Assembly (NCBI RefSeq): GCF_010560025.1
Contig: NZ_SAIY01000005.1
Location: 1 to 64,000, forward strand
Reading direction: 5' to 3'
Origin: Verrucosispora sioxanthis
Lineage (GTDB): Bacteria > Actinomycetota > Actinomycetes > Mycobacteriales > Micromonosporaceae
DNA: 64,000 nt
This document shows positions 53,778-62,664 of the stretch, piece by piece (positions within the stretch are counted from its first letter, which is position 1; each line of letters opens with the position of its first letter). The position numbers were made by a program, and so were the translations under genes. The notes below the pieces were generated by a model. It saw nothing but the letters and a program-made list of their open reading frames with translations. It searched no databases and was not told the origin of the DNA.

Positions 53778-54716
53778 CTAGACGACACCCCGCTGGTCCA
53801 GCCACTTGAGGATAATTTGGTTTGTTTCTTCCGGCTTTTCCTGCTGGATCCAATGACCGCAGTCCAGACTGACCACGTCCACATTCGGCACGAATTGTGG
53901 CAGTCTTTCAGACCTCGCGACCGGGTCGCGGTCGCCGTAGATCATGAGGGTGGGCTGCCGGATGATGGGGTCCACGTCCGCCAGCAACCGCCAGTTGCGG
54001 TCCAGGTTGCGGTACCAGTTGATTCCGCCCGTGAACCCTGTTGACTCGAAGGCGGCGACGAAGACGGCCAGTTCGCTGTCGCTCATGATGGGTTCACCGA
54101 GTGGGGTTTCCATTCTGGCGAGGTTGATCAATGCGTTGCCCGGCTGCGGCCCCGCGGGGGGCACGTCCTTCCGGTACAGGTTCCGCAGGAACTGGAACGT
54201 GTTCTCCTCGAACACGGCGTCCGCGACGCCCGGCTGCCGGTTGAAGTGGACGAAATAGAAGTCGCTACCGAGCACATCCTCCATGACCTCGATCCAGGGT
54301 CTGTCGCCGCGCTCTAGGTACGGCAGGCTCAGGTTGATCACCTTGTCGACCCGATGCGGATGCAACAGGGTCAGGCCCCAGACGACGGCCGCGCCCCAGT
54401 CATGGCCGACGAAGGTGGCATCGTCGTATCCGTAGTAATCGAGCAGTGCGACGAGGTCGCCCGACAGGTGTGCGATGTCGTAGTCGGTCACCTCGGTCGG
54501 GCGGGACGAGCCGCCGTAACCCCGCTGGTTCGGAACGATGACGTGAAAGCCCGCAGCCGCGAGGGCGGGCATCTGATGGCGCCAGGAGAAGGCGTGCTCC
54601 GGCCAGCCGTGACACAGCACGACGGGGTTCCCCGCGTTCTGCCGACCGGCTTCGAACACCTCCAGTTCCACACCGTTGACCGAAACACGGGTGGGCTCGG
54701 GAAAGTCGGTTGTCAT
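53778..54716 (-). CDS. Epoxide-hydrolase-like alpha/beta hydrolase
   Basis: A 312-residue soluble hydrolase with oxyanion motif HGWPEHAFSWRHQ, Asp nucleophile in FVGHDWGAAVVW, an acid in YGDRDPVARS and the His in CGHWIQQEKP. Asp as nucleophile and HGWP fit soluble epoxide hydrolases; haloalkane dehalogenases share the GHDWG elbow. It is divergent from a WYL regulator with a clear palindrome in between. Confidence 0.88.
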   Translation of the reverse strand: MTTDFPEPTRVSVNGVELEVFEAGRQNAGNPVVLCHGWPEHAFSWRHQMPALAAAGFHVIVPNQRGYGGSSRPTEVTDYDIAHLSGDLVALLDYYGYDDATFVGHDWGAAVVWGLTLLHPHRVDKVINLSLPYLERGDRPWIEVMEDVLGSDFYFVHFNRQPGVADAVFEENTFQFLRNLYRKDVPPAGPQPGNALINLARMETPLGEPIMSDSELAVFVAAFESTGFTGGINWYRNLDRNWRLLADVDPIIRQPTLMIYGDRDPVARSERLPQFVPNVDVVSLDCGHWIQQEKPEETNQIILKWLDQRGVV

Positions 54717-54735
54717 GCCGGCATCCTGCCCACCG

Positions 54736-54760
54736 AAACCGGTCACCTCCTGACCGGTTT
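54736..54760. promoter_or_regulatory. Inverted repeat between epoxide hydrolase and WYL genes
   Basis: AAACCGGT-CACCTCCTG-ACCGGTTT is a perfect 8+9+8 repeat in the centre of the 63-base divergent gap. It is the probable operator of the WYL regulator. Confidence 0.7.
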
Positions 54761-54779
54761 TCCTGCCAGAGTTGTCCGA

Positions 54780-55727
54780 GTGCGCGCCGACCGCTTGATG
54801 GCCATCCTCCTGCTGCTGCAACATCGCGAGCAGGTGACCGCAGCGGAGGTCGCCCGGGAGTTGGAGATCTCCGAGCGCACCGCCCGCCGCGACCTCGACG
54901 CCCTGGGCATGGCCGGCGTCCCGGTGTACTCCATCCAGGGCCGAGGTGGCGGCTGGCGCCTCGTGGGCGGCGCCCGTACCGACCTGTCCGGGTTGACCGC
55001 GAGGGAGGCCCGCGCCCTGTTCCTGGTCGCCGGCCCGGCCTCGGCGGCGACGCCGGCCGTGAAAGCGGCGCTGCGCAAGCTCGTCCGGGCCCTACCGGAA
55101 CCCTTCCGGGTACAGGCCGAGGCGGCAGCCTCGTCGCTCGTCCTGGACCCGCGACGATGGGGAGCGAGCCGGATCGAGCCCCGACCACCCCGCTTCCTCG
55201 ACGCGCTCCAGGACGCGGTGATCCGCGGCGTCCAGGTCCGGCTCGGCTACGTCGACCGCGAAGGCACCGAAACCGAGCGCACCGTGCACCCGCTGGGCAT
55301 CGTCGCCAAGGGCCCGTCGTGGTACCTCGTCGCCGACACCGAGGCCGGTCGGCGGACCTTCCGGATCGACCGCGTGTCGTCCGCCGACCCGACCTGTGAC
55401 CCCGTGCGCCGGCCGGAGGACTTCGACCTCGCCGCAAGCTGGCGCGCGATCGCCGACGACGTCGACCGAAAACGAACACCTCTCGAAGCCCGGGCGGTGT
55501 GCGCGCCCGAGGCGATAGGCATACTCCGGATGGGATTCGGCGGTCGGCTCGAAGTCGGGGGCGCCACGACCGACGGCCGCATCGAGGTCGTGATCCGCGG
55601 CAACGACGAACACACACTCGCTGGCGAGCTTGCCGGGCTCGTCGAATGGATCGAAGTCACCAGCCCTCCGGCTGTGCGAGGCCACCTAGCCTCGATCGGC
55701 AACGCACTCGTCGAGCGATACAGCTGA
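54780..55727 (+). CDS. YafY/DeoR-like helix-turn-helix regulator with WYL domain
   Basis: A 315-residue regulator: winged helix at residues 2-60 (HREQVTAAEVARELEISERT, ARRDLDALGMAGVPVY), WYL domain at about 125-200 (PLGIVAKGPSWYLVADTEAG, FRIDRVSS) and a WCX-type C-terminal extension to 315. WYL domains bind nucleotides or other ligands. GTG is the first start compatible with the fold; extended versions would cover the palindrome. It is expected to control the divergent epoxide hydrolase gene. Confidence 0.9.
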   Translation: MRADRLMAILLLLQHREQVTAAEVARELEISERTARRDLDALGMAGVPVYSIQGRGGGWRLVGGARTDLSGLTAREARALFLVAGPASAATPAVKAALRKLVRALPEPFRVQAEAAASSLVLDPRRWGASRIEPRPPRFLDALQDAVIRGVQVRLGYVDREGTETERTVHPLGIVAKGPSWYLVADTEAGRRTFRIDRVSSADPTCDPVRRPEDFDLAASWRAIADDVDRKRTPLEARAVCAPEAIGILRMGFGGRLEVGGATTDGRIEVVIRGNDEHTLAGELAGLVEWIEVTSPPAVRGHLASIGNALVERYS

Positions 55728-55934
55728 GACCGGCAGCGCCGCCGTACGGCAGGACGCCGACCCGGGTTGACTCGATCGCCATGCCGACCATGAGGGCGGC
55801 GACGACGCCCGCCACCCCCACCGAAACGGTGAGAGTACGGCGCCCTGGGCGGCGCACCGCAGCGTACGGCTGCAACAGAAGAGCATGCGTCCGCCGCCCG
55901 GCATGAACGGCTGTAGCCTGCCAGGGATTCCTTC

Positions 55935-56399
55935 TCAGAGCTCATCCAGAAGCAGAGCGCCCTGTGGTGAGTAGAAGTAGGTGCGCATGTGCCGCGCCCA
56001 GTCTTCGATCTTCGGATCCTCCGCGTGCAACAACCATTCGGAGAGCTGCGCGTGCTCGTCGGTGTACCCGTTCTCCGAGAGCCACCGAAGCGTCTCGTGC
56101 CGCCCGGCTCCGAAGATGGCCTGGGCGTCGAAGCCGGTGCCCAGGTCCATATCACCGGTGCGGAACTTCGCGGCGTACAGACGGCACGAATCGGCGGGGT
56201 CACCGATCAGGAACAGCAGGAAGGCAGCTACGTAGATCTGCTCGTACTCGTCACTCTCGCCACCGTCCGGACCCTCGCGCCAGTCCCTCTCGAGGTCGAA
56301 GAGCTCCCGTAGCATCCCGTGGTGGGGACGCGGGTCACCGACGTCCACCATCCGGAGTGCTTCCCGGCGCGAAGCCGGACTCGACAGGTCCACCGACAT
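55935..56399 (-). CDS. Unrecognised 154-residue protein
   Basis: A soluble, acidic protein without recognisable motif. It contains YEQIYVAAFLLFLIGDPADS, LYAAKFRTGDMDLGTGFDAQ and LRWLSENGYTDEHAQLSEWL. Codon bias is normal. It may belong to a helical, ankyrin- or SUFU-like immunity-type family, but I cannot assign it. Alternative GTG start at 56405. Confidence 0.6.
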   Translation of the reverse strand: MSVDLSSPASRREALRMVDVGDPRPHHGMLRELFDLERDWREGPDGGESDEYEQIYVAAFLLFLIGDPADSCRLYAAKFRTGDMDLGTGFDAQAIFGAGRHETLRWLSENGYTDEHAQLSEWLLHAEDPKIEDWARHMRTYFYSPQGALLLDEL

Positions 56400-56513
56400 G
56401 GGCACGCGTGCACAGTAGACGAGAACTCCTCGTGCACGTGGGCCGTCCGGAAACAGGATCGCACTGGGCTGCCGACCGCGACGGCGCAGAGCGGACGGTG
56501 TCAGATCCGCGCA

Positions 56514-57173
56514 CTACGCGTTCGTGGAGCCGGTCTTGCGGACCAGCATGTACCCGTACGCGGGCTCTGGCTCTTCGGGCGGGGTGCTGCCCTGGAAGAC
56601 CAGGGCGAACCCGGCCGCGGTGAACCGGTCCGCCATCTCGCGGGCCGAGAGCCAGTACCGATCGAAGTCGACGCCGAGGCTGCCGACGCGGCTACCGGGA
56701 CCGTTACGATGCCCGGTGCCGTCGCCGTGCTTGAACGCCGCCACGAGGTAGCCGCCCGGCCGCACGACCCGAGCCAACTCGGCGAACGCCCGTACCCGGG
56801 CGTCCGGCGCCAGGAAGATCAACGAGTACCAGCACACCACCCCGGCCAGCGACGCGTCCCCGAACGGCAATTCCCGCAGATCGGCGACCTCGTACTCGAA
56901 ACCCGGATGCTCCCGCCGCGCCACCTCCACCATGCCTGGCGACAGATCCACCCCGCACGGCGACAGGCCCCGGCCCGCGAGGTACGGAAGGAGTCTCCCG
57001 GTGCCGCAGCCCACGTCCGCGACCTCCACACCCACGGTCAAGGTCAGCTCGGCGAACAGGTCGAGCATCGTCCGCTCGACCGGCATGCTCTCCAGCGCCC
57101 CGACCAGGTTCTCCGCATACCACTGCGACAGCACGTCGTGCGCGTCCCGCAGTTCCTCCGTACTGGCGTCCAT
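56514..57173 (-). CDS. Class I SAM-dependent methyltransferase
   Basis: A 219-residue methyltransferase with SAM motif VADVGCGTGRLLPYLA at about residue 50, VDLSPGMVEVARREHP, and LARVVRPGGYLVAAFKHG. The start MDASTEELRDAHD was chosen by similarity in length to the family. Substrate unknown. A VOC gene is 28 bases upstream on the same strand, so the pair may be co-transcribed. Confidence 0.9.
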   Translation of the reverse strand: MDASTEELRDAHDVLSQWYAENLVGALESMPVERTMLDLFAELTLTVGVEVADVGCGTGRLLPYLAGRGLSPCGVDLSPGMVEVARREHPGFEYEVADLRELPFGDASLAGVVCWYSLIFLAPDARVRAFAELARVVRPGGYLVAAFKHGDGTGHRNGPGSRVGSLGVDFDRYWLSAREMADRFTAAGFALVFQGSTPPEEPEPAYGYMLVRKTGSTNA

Positions 57174-57201
57174 CCCCCGCTGATCCTCCCCGTCCTCAGC
57201 G

Positions 57202-57585
57202 TCAAGCGACACAGAACTCGTTGCCCTCCGGGTCGTGCATGACGACGTGTCCGAGGTCGTCGCCGTACCACTGCTCACTGACCACCGTCGCGCCGGCGGC
57301 AACCAGCTCGGGCACTTTCTGCTGGATCAGTCGGGTGCGCTCGGCCATGTCCCAGGGGCCTGGACCGGCCACCCGGATATCGATGTGCATGCGGTTCTTG
57401 GCAGACTTGCCCTCGGGTACCTTGAGGAAGCCGATGGCAGGGCCCTGGCCATCCGGGTCGACGATCGAGGCGTTGCCGGGCTCGTCGAAACCGGGTTCCT
57501 TGACATAGCCGAGGGCCAGCGCCCAGAAGACGGCGATCCGCTGGGGATCGTCGGCGTCGCAGCCCAAGGTCCATAAAGTCGCCAC
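57202..57585 (-). CDS. VOC-family protein
   Basis: A 127-residue glyoxalase-fold protein: LGCDADDPQRIAVFWALALG at the start, NRMHIDIRVAGPGPWDMAER in the middle, WYGDDLGHVVMHDPEGNEF at the end. This is the glyoxalase_6-like subgroup; metal-binding residues of true glyoxalases are not evident. It is the likely first gene of a two-gene unit with the methyltransferase. Confidence 0.88.
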   Translation of the reverse strand: MATLWTLGCDADDPQRIAVFWALALGYVKEPGFDEPGNASIVDPDGQGPAIGFLKVPEGKSAKNRMHIDIRVAGPGPWDMAERTRLIQQKVPELVAAGATVVSEQWYGDDLGHVVMHDPEGNEFCVA

Positions 57586-57961
57586 GGCGTCAACGTACGC
57601 GAGCTATGACGCGCTGTCATCGCCTACCACCGAGCGTCCATCTGCGCGGCTCGCTGGCAAACGATGGCCTGCGGACTGGAGCGGTTCCAGCTCGACTGAA
57701 CTTGCCGCACTCTAGCGTCGGGCAACGCACTCAACTCGATGAGCCATGAGCGAGCGTGCATCTCGGCGAGGGCTGCTCGCCGGCCTCGACGTGCACACCA
57801 GAGGTTGGGCCTGACCGCCACGGTGGCCCCGCTGACCGCGTCGGGCACATTCCGTTCCATCCGGCCGCCACCACCTCCTCAGCGAGAGTCGGTCCCGTCC
57901 GGGGGCGATCGCCTTGCCCGACCATTGCCGGGACGGGCAGGCTTGGCAGATGCGTCCGGGG
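57586..57961. other. Intergenic stretch without a supported gene
   Basis: I see only short frames here with no ribosome site or family similarity, and no strong palindrome. It presumably holds the divergent promoters of the VOC gene and the downstream membrane-protein gene. Confidence 0.6.
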
Positions 57962-58801
57962 ATGGCAAGCCGTCGTCTGCCGGCGCTTCAGCGTATGGTG
58001 ACGCACCCGGCGGTCTGGCCGGTGCCGGCGATGGCGCTGCTCGTGCTCGTGGCCATGCCGTTCAACGACGCGTTCTACGGCTTCTTCGTCAACTACGACG
58101 CGCAGGGTGAGGCGCAGCAGCACGAGCTGCTGCACACCACGCGCATCTTCCGGTACACCTCCGGCGTCCTCTGCGGGCAGGTGTTGGCGTTGCTGGCCGG
58201 CGCCGCCCTCGCCGGTCGGAACGCACAGGCGAGGGCGCTGGCGGTGGCCGCACCGCTCTCGGTGCTCCGGGCCGGGGTGGCCGTCGCGGCCGCGTACCCG
58301 CTCGCCCGGGCTCGCGAGGGCGTCTCCTTCACGACCTCGGCACTCGACGACCCGATCCTGGTGCGGGTCCTCCTGTGCGAGGTGGCCGCCTACCCGCTCT
58401 ACGCCGCTGCCGGCGTCGGCCTCGGCGCGCTGCTCGGGGGGCGCCTGCGGCGACCCGCGACGCGCTGGCCGCTCATGCTCCTGCTCCTGTTCGGCTGGTT
58501 CGTCACCACCATGACGGGACTCCTACAGGACGACCAGTTCGCGGGGCCGGACGCGCTGCTGTGGACCGTCCCACCGATCGCGGCCGGCACGGCGATCGCA
58601 CTGGCCGGCCTGTCGACGGATGTCTGGGCCGTACCGCCCGTGACGGTGGGCGACTGGGGACGCGGCGCCAGTACTGCCCTGCTGGTGAGCGCCGCCGCGT
58701 ACGCCCTGGGGTTGAACCTGCTCGCCTGCTGGACCCGTCGCCGGGTGCTCACGCGAACCGACCGGTTCGAACCCAACGGCAACCGGAGCACCCTGGCGTG
58801 A
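57962..58801 (+). CDS. Multi-pass membrane protein of unknown function
   Basis: A 279-residue protein with about seven hydrophobic helices: the first near residues 15-35 (VWPVPAMALLVLVAMPF), further segments around LCGQVLALLAGAAL, LAVAAPLSVLRAGVAVAAAY, PLYAAAGVGLGALLGG, LMLLLLFGWFVTTMTG and ALLVSAAAYALGLNLLACW. There is no transporter motif. The pattern resembles ABC-2-type permease subunits, but no ATPase gene is adjacent. Start uncertain; ATGs at 57950 and 57995 are alternatives. Confidence 0.65.
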   Translation: MASRRLPALQRMVTHPAVWPVPAMALLVLVAMPFNDAFYGFFVNYDAQGEAQQHELLHTTRIFRYTSGVLCGQVLALLAGAALAGRNAQARALAVAAPLSVLRAGVAVAAAYPLARAREGVSFTTSALDDPILVRVLLCEVAAYPLYAAAGVGLGALLGGRLRRPATRWPLMLLLLFGWFVTTMTGLLQDDQFAGPDALLWTVPPIAAGTAIALAGLSTDVWAVPPVTVGDWGRGASTALLVSAAAYALGLNLLACWTRRRVLTRTDRFEPNGNRSTLA

Positions 58802-58834
58802 GGGCCCCGTCCCGGGGACCGACGCTCGGTACAG

Positions 58835-58868
58835 GGAACCGGCAGACCGGATCTCGGTCGCCGGTTCC
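58835..58868 (+). terminator. Hairpin after the membrane protein gene
   Basis: GGAACCGGC (58835-58843) and GCCGGTTCC (58860-58868) form a perfect 9-bp stem with a 16-base loop, 34 bases after the stop. The rest of the 302-base gap before the next, convergent gene holds no supported gene. Confidence 0.6.
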
Positions 58869-59103
58869 ACACCCTCCGACGAGGCACCGCGTATCGCCTT
58901 TTGCTCTTGACCTTGGTGTTCTTGGCTGTCACGCGGTGCCTACGCCGACGCCATCCGGTGAGCGGGCGGCCGTAGGTAGGAATTGGCATCGACGCCGAGA
59001 GGCACCGTCTTTTGCTCAACCCGGCCGGCCGTCTCGAGATCGGTGGCCCGATGGGCGACGCCGGTCTCACCGGCCGCAAGGTCATCGTTGACACGTACGG
59101 TGG

Positions 59104-60375
59104 CTACGCGCGCCACGGTGGCGGAACGTTCTCCGGCAAGGATCCGCCGGCCGGAAATTGGCCGGGTCGATAGGGATGTGCGGGGTGACGCTCGTGCACG
59201 CTCCTCGTCCGTCGGGTGCTCCGGTGGTAGGCCTTGTTCGCGATGCGCCAACTGTGATCCACGTAGATCAGTAGAAAGACGTCGGTGAAGACGTCCGCGC
59301 CGTGCCAGAGCGTCATCGACGCGGTCGCAACGGTGCCGTGGACGTCGACGGCGTTGATGCGGCGAAAGCGGCCGGGTTCGTCCGGGGCCGGCCGGCCGCG
59401 GAAGAGAGCGCAGTACTCGTCCAGGCGCCACGACACGAATTCGCCGTCGCGGATTCCCTCGATGTGGGCGGTGGGCAGGAACGCGTCCCGGAAGTGGGCA
59501 GGGTCTCCGGTGGCGTGTCCGCGAATGTAGGCGCGTAGCGGTTCGAGCACAGCATCAGCCACGGTAGGGACGGTGGCGGCAACCGCGATGTCCGCCTCAG
59601 GGCCGGCGACGGTGTCGGCCAGATCTGCTGCGCTGGCCAGGGGCGTGTCTGACGCGGCAGCAAGCAGTGCCATGTCTTTGGCCAGGGCGCCGATCGTGAA
59701 TTCGGCCCGAGCCGTGGCGGCGGTCGACTGGCCGGTGAGGAAGGCCCGCTTACGAGCAACGAGTCCGCCGAGCTGGCCGAGTTCGAGGACGTCCAGCACC
59801 TGGGCGCGCGGCAGACCCAACGCGTCGGCTTGCCGCAGTGAGTCGCGCAGCGCCAGGAGGGCACCCGCGAGACTGCTGTTGGCGACCAGCTTGAGCGCGG
59901 CGGCGGTGGGAACGTCGTCGACGTGCCGCACGGTGCCGAGCGCTTCCAGCACCGGGCGTACCCGGTCGAGTGTGTCCTGGTCGGCGGCGGCGAGGATCTG
60001 CAGGGCGCCGGCGGTGGCGGCCGGTACGGAACCGAGCACCGGCGCGTGGACGTAGGACGGACCGAGCCACCGGGCCAACTGCGACGCCTCCACGGGCGCG
60101 ACCGTGCTGGTGTTGACGACGATCGTGCCCGTTCGCAACGAGCCGCGGACCCGCTCGACGACCCGCTGACAGGCTTCGCCGTCGAACAGGGCCAGGAGAA
60201 CGGTGCCGGCCTGCGCCGCGGCTTCGTTCGGGTCGCCGGTCACCTCGACGGTGACTCCCGCGCGCCCGGAGCGCGTCCAACCGACGACGTGCCAATCGAG
60301 GTCGGCGAGTCGTGTCGCTATCGCGGCGCCCATGCGGCCCAGGCCGAGCACGGCGATCGTGTGCGGTGCGGTCAT
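59104..60375 (-). CDS. NAD(P)-binding beta-hydroxyacid-dehydrogenase-like protein fused to an NTF2-like domain
   Basis: A 423-residue fusion. Residues about 5-285 are a 6-phosphogluconate/3-hydroxyisobutyrate-dehydrogenase-type protein: nucleotide loop [34 protein letters not shown] and the helical dimer domain. Here the catalytic Lys region reads [20 protein letters not shown]. Residues about 295-395 match a lumazine-binding-like NTF2 domain ([35 protein letters not shown]), followed by a Pro-rich tail. Imine reductase-like proteins share the first fold. The start [11 protein letters not shown] is at the beginning of the fold. A LysR gene is divergent. Confidence 0.82.
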   Translation of the reverse strand: MTAPHTIAVLGLGRMGAAIATRLADLDWHVVGWTRSGRAGVTVEVTGDPNEAAAQAGTVLLALFDGEACQRVVERVRGSLRTGTIVVNTSTVAPVEASQLARWLGPSYVHAPVLGSVPAATAGALQILAAADQDTLDRVRPVLEALGTVRHVDDVPTAAALKLVANSSLAGALLALRDSLRQADALGLPRAQVLDVLELGQLGGLVARKRAFLTGQSTAATARAEFTIGALAKDMALLAAASDTPLASAADLADTVAGPEADIAVAATVPTVADAVLEPLRAYIRGHATGDPAHFRDAFLPTAHIEGIRDGEFVSWRLDEYCALFRGRPAPDEPGRFRRINAVDVHGTVATASMTLWHGADVFTDVFLLIYVDHSWRIANKAYHRSTRRTRSVHERHPAHPYRPGQFPAGGSLPENVPPPWRA

Positions 60376-60433
60376 CCATCGCACTTTGCGGCAACGCGAC
60401 GGGTGCGACAAGCGCAGATCCATCAGGGCAGCC

Positions 60434-60448
60434 ATGCGGACTACGCAT
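60434..60448. promoter_or_regulatory. LysR-type T-N11-A box
   Basis: ATGCG-GACTA-CGCAT is a perfect 5+5+5 repeat and contains T-N11-A (T at 60435, A at 60447), the classic LysR recognition pattern. It lies 24 bases before the LysR start in the gap to the fusion gene. Confidence 0.65.
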
Positions 60449-60471
60449 ATCGGCCGGGCATACTCGGGGTT

Positions 60472-61467
60472 ATGGAGTTGACCGCGTGGCGGACGTTCGT
60501 GACGGCGTGCCAGCTCGGATCACTGTCCGCGGCGGCCGCCGAACTCGGCTACACACAGTCGGCCGTCTCCCGGCAGATCGCCGGGCTGGAGCGCCGGCTC
60601 GGCACACCGCTGATACAACGACACGCGCGCGGCGTGCGTCCGACGCCTGCCGGTGAAGTGTTCCAGCACCACGCCCGGATCACACTGATGGAGAGCGACC
60701 GGGCGCTGAACGCCGTCCGGGACATCCGTGACGGAACGCTCCGCCGGCCGCTGGCCATCGGCGCGACTCCCGCACTGGCGGCCGGGATCGTGCCCAAAGC
60801 GATCCGCCGCCTGCTCGACGAGGCCGGACCCCTCCGGTGGAGCCTGTCACCCGGACTGAGCGCACAACTGCACGACCAGGTGATCGCTGGCGACCTTGAC
60901 GTCGCCGTCATCACCGACGCGCCACCCGGTCTACCCAACGATCCGCGTGTCGAACGACGCTTCCTGGGGCTGGACGAAATGGTGGTCGTGCTGCCCGTCG
61001 ACCATCCGCAGGCCGGGCGCGGTCCGGTCCACATCCGAACCCTTGCCGGCCAGGCCTGGGTCGAGGACAACGACGGCTCGGCCGCGCTGCTGCGCCAGCA
61101 CGCCGCCCGCGCCGGAGTCGCCACCCGTATCGACCTGACCGCAGCCGACCTACCCGGCAAGATAGCCCTGGTCGCCACCGGCCACGCTATCGCCCTGATA
61201 CCCGGGATACTGACGTGCGCGCTGCGAACCGACGTCACTACGGTGACACTCGTCGATCCCCCAACCCGTGGCATCTACATGATCACACCACGTCGCGACC
61301 CACACCCATCCGCGACGGCGCTGGGCGACCAACTCGTGGTGGCATTCGGCCCGCGCCGACCCGCCCCACTCGCGTCCCCGGCCGAGCCGGCAGGCACCGT
61401 TCTCGCTGCTGACGGCGGTCACCCGCACGCCGTCGGAGACGCATCCCGATGGGATGACCCGGTCTGA
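60472..61467 (+). CDS. LysR-family transcriptional regulator
   Basis: A 331-residue LTTR: winged helix at residues 1-60 (LGSLSAAAAELGYTQSAVSR, QIAGLERRLGTPLIQRH) and an effector-binding domain to about 300 (VVVLPVDHPQAG, VATGHAIALIPG). The ATG follows CATACT by eight bases, which looks like a leaderless -10 box. The T-N11-A palindrome in the divergent gap is its likely site, controlling the dehydrogenase-NTF2 fusion gene. A Pro/Ala-rich tail of about 30 residues is extra. Confidence 0.9.
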   Translation: MELTAWRTFVTACQLGSLSAAAAELGYTQSAVSRQIAGLERRLGTPLIQRHARGVRPTPAGEVFQHHARITLMESDRALNAVRDIRDGTLRRPLAIGATPALAAGIVPKAIRRLLDEAGPLRWSLSPGLSAQLHDQVIAGDLDVAVITDAPPGLPNDPRVERRFLGLDEMVVVLPVDHPQAGRGPVHIRTLAGQAWVEDNDGSAALLRQHAARAGVATRIDLTAADLPGKIALVATGHAIALIPGILTCALRTDVTTVTLVDPPTRGIYMITPRRDPHPSATALGDQLVVAFGPRRPAPLASPAEPAGTVLAADGGHPHAVGDASRWDDPV

Positions 61468-61479
61468 CGGACATCCCGG

Positions 61480-61905
61480 CTATGGGTATGGCCGGGTGGC
61501 GGTGCTCGCGGCGGGCGCCTGGTCGAACTCGTCGCGGTTTCGGGCGATGTCGCTCTGATGGTCTCGGACCCAGCCCACGAGTCCGTCCACCGCTTCACAC
61601 AGTGAACGGCCGAGTGGCGTCAGGGCATACTCCACCCTCGGGGGTACGTGCGGGTACGCGGTCCTGGTCACCAACCCGTCGCGGGTGAGCCCGCGCAGCG
61701 TCTGGCTGAGCATCCGTTGCGAGATGCCGGCGACCTGATCGTGCAGCGCGGTGAAGCGCAGCGGGCCGGGCGCCAGGACCGTGAGGGTCAGCAGCGTCCA
61801 CTTGTCGCCGACCCGCGCCAGTACGTCACGGACGAGCTCGATCGTCCGCACGCAGTCCGGCGCGACCCCGCGCTGTGCGAGTTCGGCGCCGAGGGAGCTT
61901 GTCAT
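61480..61905 (-). CDS. HxlR-family regulator
   Basis: A 141-residue MarR-like winged-helix protein: VRDVLARVGDKWTLLTLTVL, LHDQVAGISQRMLSQTLRGL, TRDGLVTRTAYPHVPPRVEY. A Cys at about residue 18 (APDCVRTIEL) sits where redox-sensing HxlR members carry their reactive Cys. Divergent from the SRPBCC gene, with a palindrome in the gap; it probably represses that gene. Confidence 0.9.
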   Translation of the reverse strand: MTSSLGAELAQRGVAPDCVRTIELVRDVLARVGDKWTLLTLTVLAPGPLRFTALHDQVAGISQRMLSQTLRGLTRDGLVTRTAYPHVPPRVEYALTPLGRSLCEAVDGLVGWVRDHQSDIARNRDEFDQAPAASTATRPYP

Positions 61906-61924
61906 GGCTCGTTGTTCCTCGTCC

Positions 61925-61937
61925 GTCAGTAACTGAC
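61925..61937. promoter_or_regulatory. Palindrome between HxlR and SRPBCC genes
   Basis: GTCAGT-A-ACTGAC is a perfect 6+1+6 repeat 20 bases upstream of the HxlR start. A second small repeat, ACTT-CA-AAGT, follows directly. Candidate HxlR operator. Confidence 0.55.
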
Positions 61938-62048
61938 TTCAAAGTGCGTATCGGAAAGCCGGACTAAAACCGGTGGACGCACGTTTCTTCTGATCGTAAC
62001 TGGGTGTGCGGCCACCCTCTCTGTGGCCGTGACAGCGGAAGGAACGGC

Positions 62049-62561
62049 ATGGTCCGACACGACACGTTCACGATCTCGCGGCACCTCGACGCGTCGCCGG
62101 ACGAGGTCTTCACGGCCTTCGCCGACACCACGGTCAGGCGGCGGTGGTTCCGGCTCCCCGGCCACGCAGCCTCGTACGAGCACGACTTCCGCGTGGGCGG
62201 AGGCGAGACGGCCCGCAGTACCTACACCGGGCTGGACACCGCGCCGGAACGGCTGGAGTACCGGTCGCGATACATCGACATCGCCCGTATCCACCGGATC
62301 GTCTACGGCTACGAGGCCATCGTCGACGACGAACTGCGTTGGACCTCGCTGGTCACCGTCCAACTCGACGCCGAGACGGACGGAACCCGCCTGCACTGGA
62401 CCGAACAGGCGGCCTTTGTCATGTACACGGGGGACGGTAGTACGGACCTGGCGCACCTGCGCGGCGCAAGCGTGCTGCGACTGAACGGCCTCGACGCGGT
62501 CCTGCGACCCGGACCTCCGCGTCGGCCGGCGGTGGACATGCGTACTGGATCTCGTGATTGA
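62049..62561 (+). CDS. SRPBCC (AHSA1/START-like) family protein
   Basis: A 170-residue protein with a single AHSA1-type hydrophobic-ligand fold: FTISRHLDASPDEVFTAFAD, RRRWFRLPG, FRVGGGETARSTY and WTSLVTVQLDAETDGTRLHW. Typical sequences end shortly after the HLRGA helix; here about 20 further residues follow. HxlR/SRPBCC pairs are common and the SRPBCC protein is often of unknown function. Confidence 0.88.
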   Translation: MVRHDTFTISRHLDASPDEVFTAFADTTVRRRWFRLPGHAASYEHDFRVGGGETARSTYTGLDTAPERLEYRSRYIDIARIHRIVYGYEAIVDDELRWTSLVTVQLDAETDGTRLHWTEQAAFVMYTGDGSTDLAHLRGASVLRLNGLDAVLRPGPPRRPAVDMRTGSRD

Positions 62562-62664
62562 TCGCGCAGCACAACGTTCTCGGGCACGCCTCGTCGGTCG
62601 GACCAGTGACGGCCGTGCTCCGGGTCAGGCCGGGGGCGACTCGGCGATCCGCCGGGACGGGTGC

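Noticed and set aside
55657-55875. 72-residue minus-strand frame with a hydrophobic helix
   Set aside because: It overlaps the end of the WYL gene by about 70 bases, lacks a ribosome site and ends in shadow sequence.
58880-59030. Repeated GAGGCACCG...CTTTTGCTC fragments
   Set aside because: Two imperfect short copies in a convergent gap; not enough for a mobile element or attachment site.
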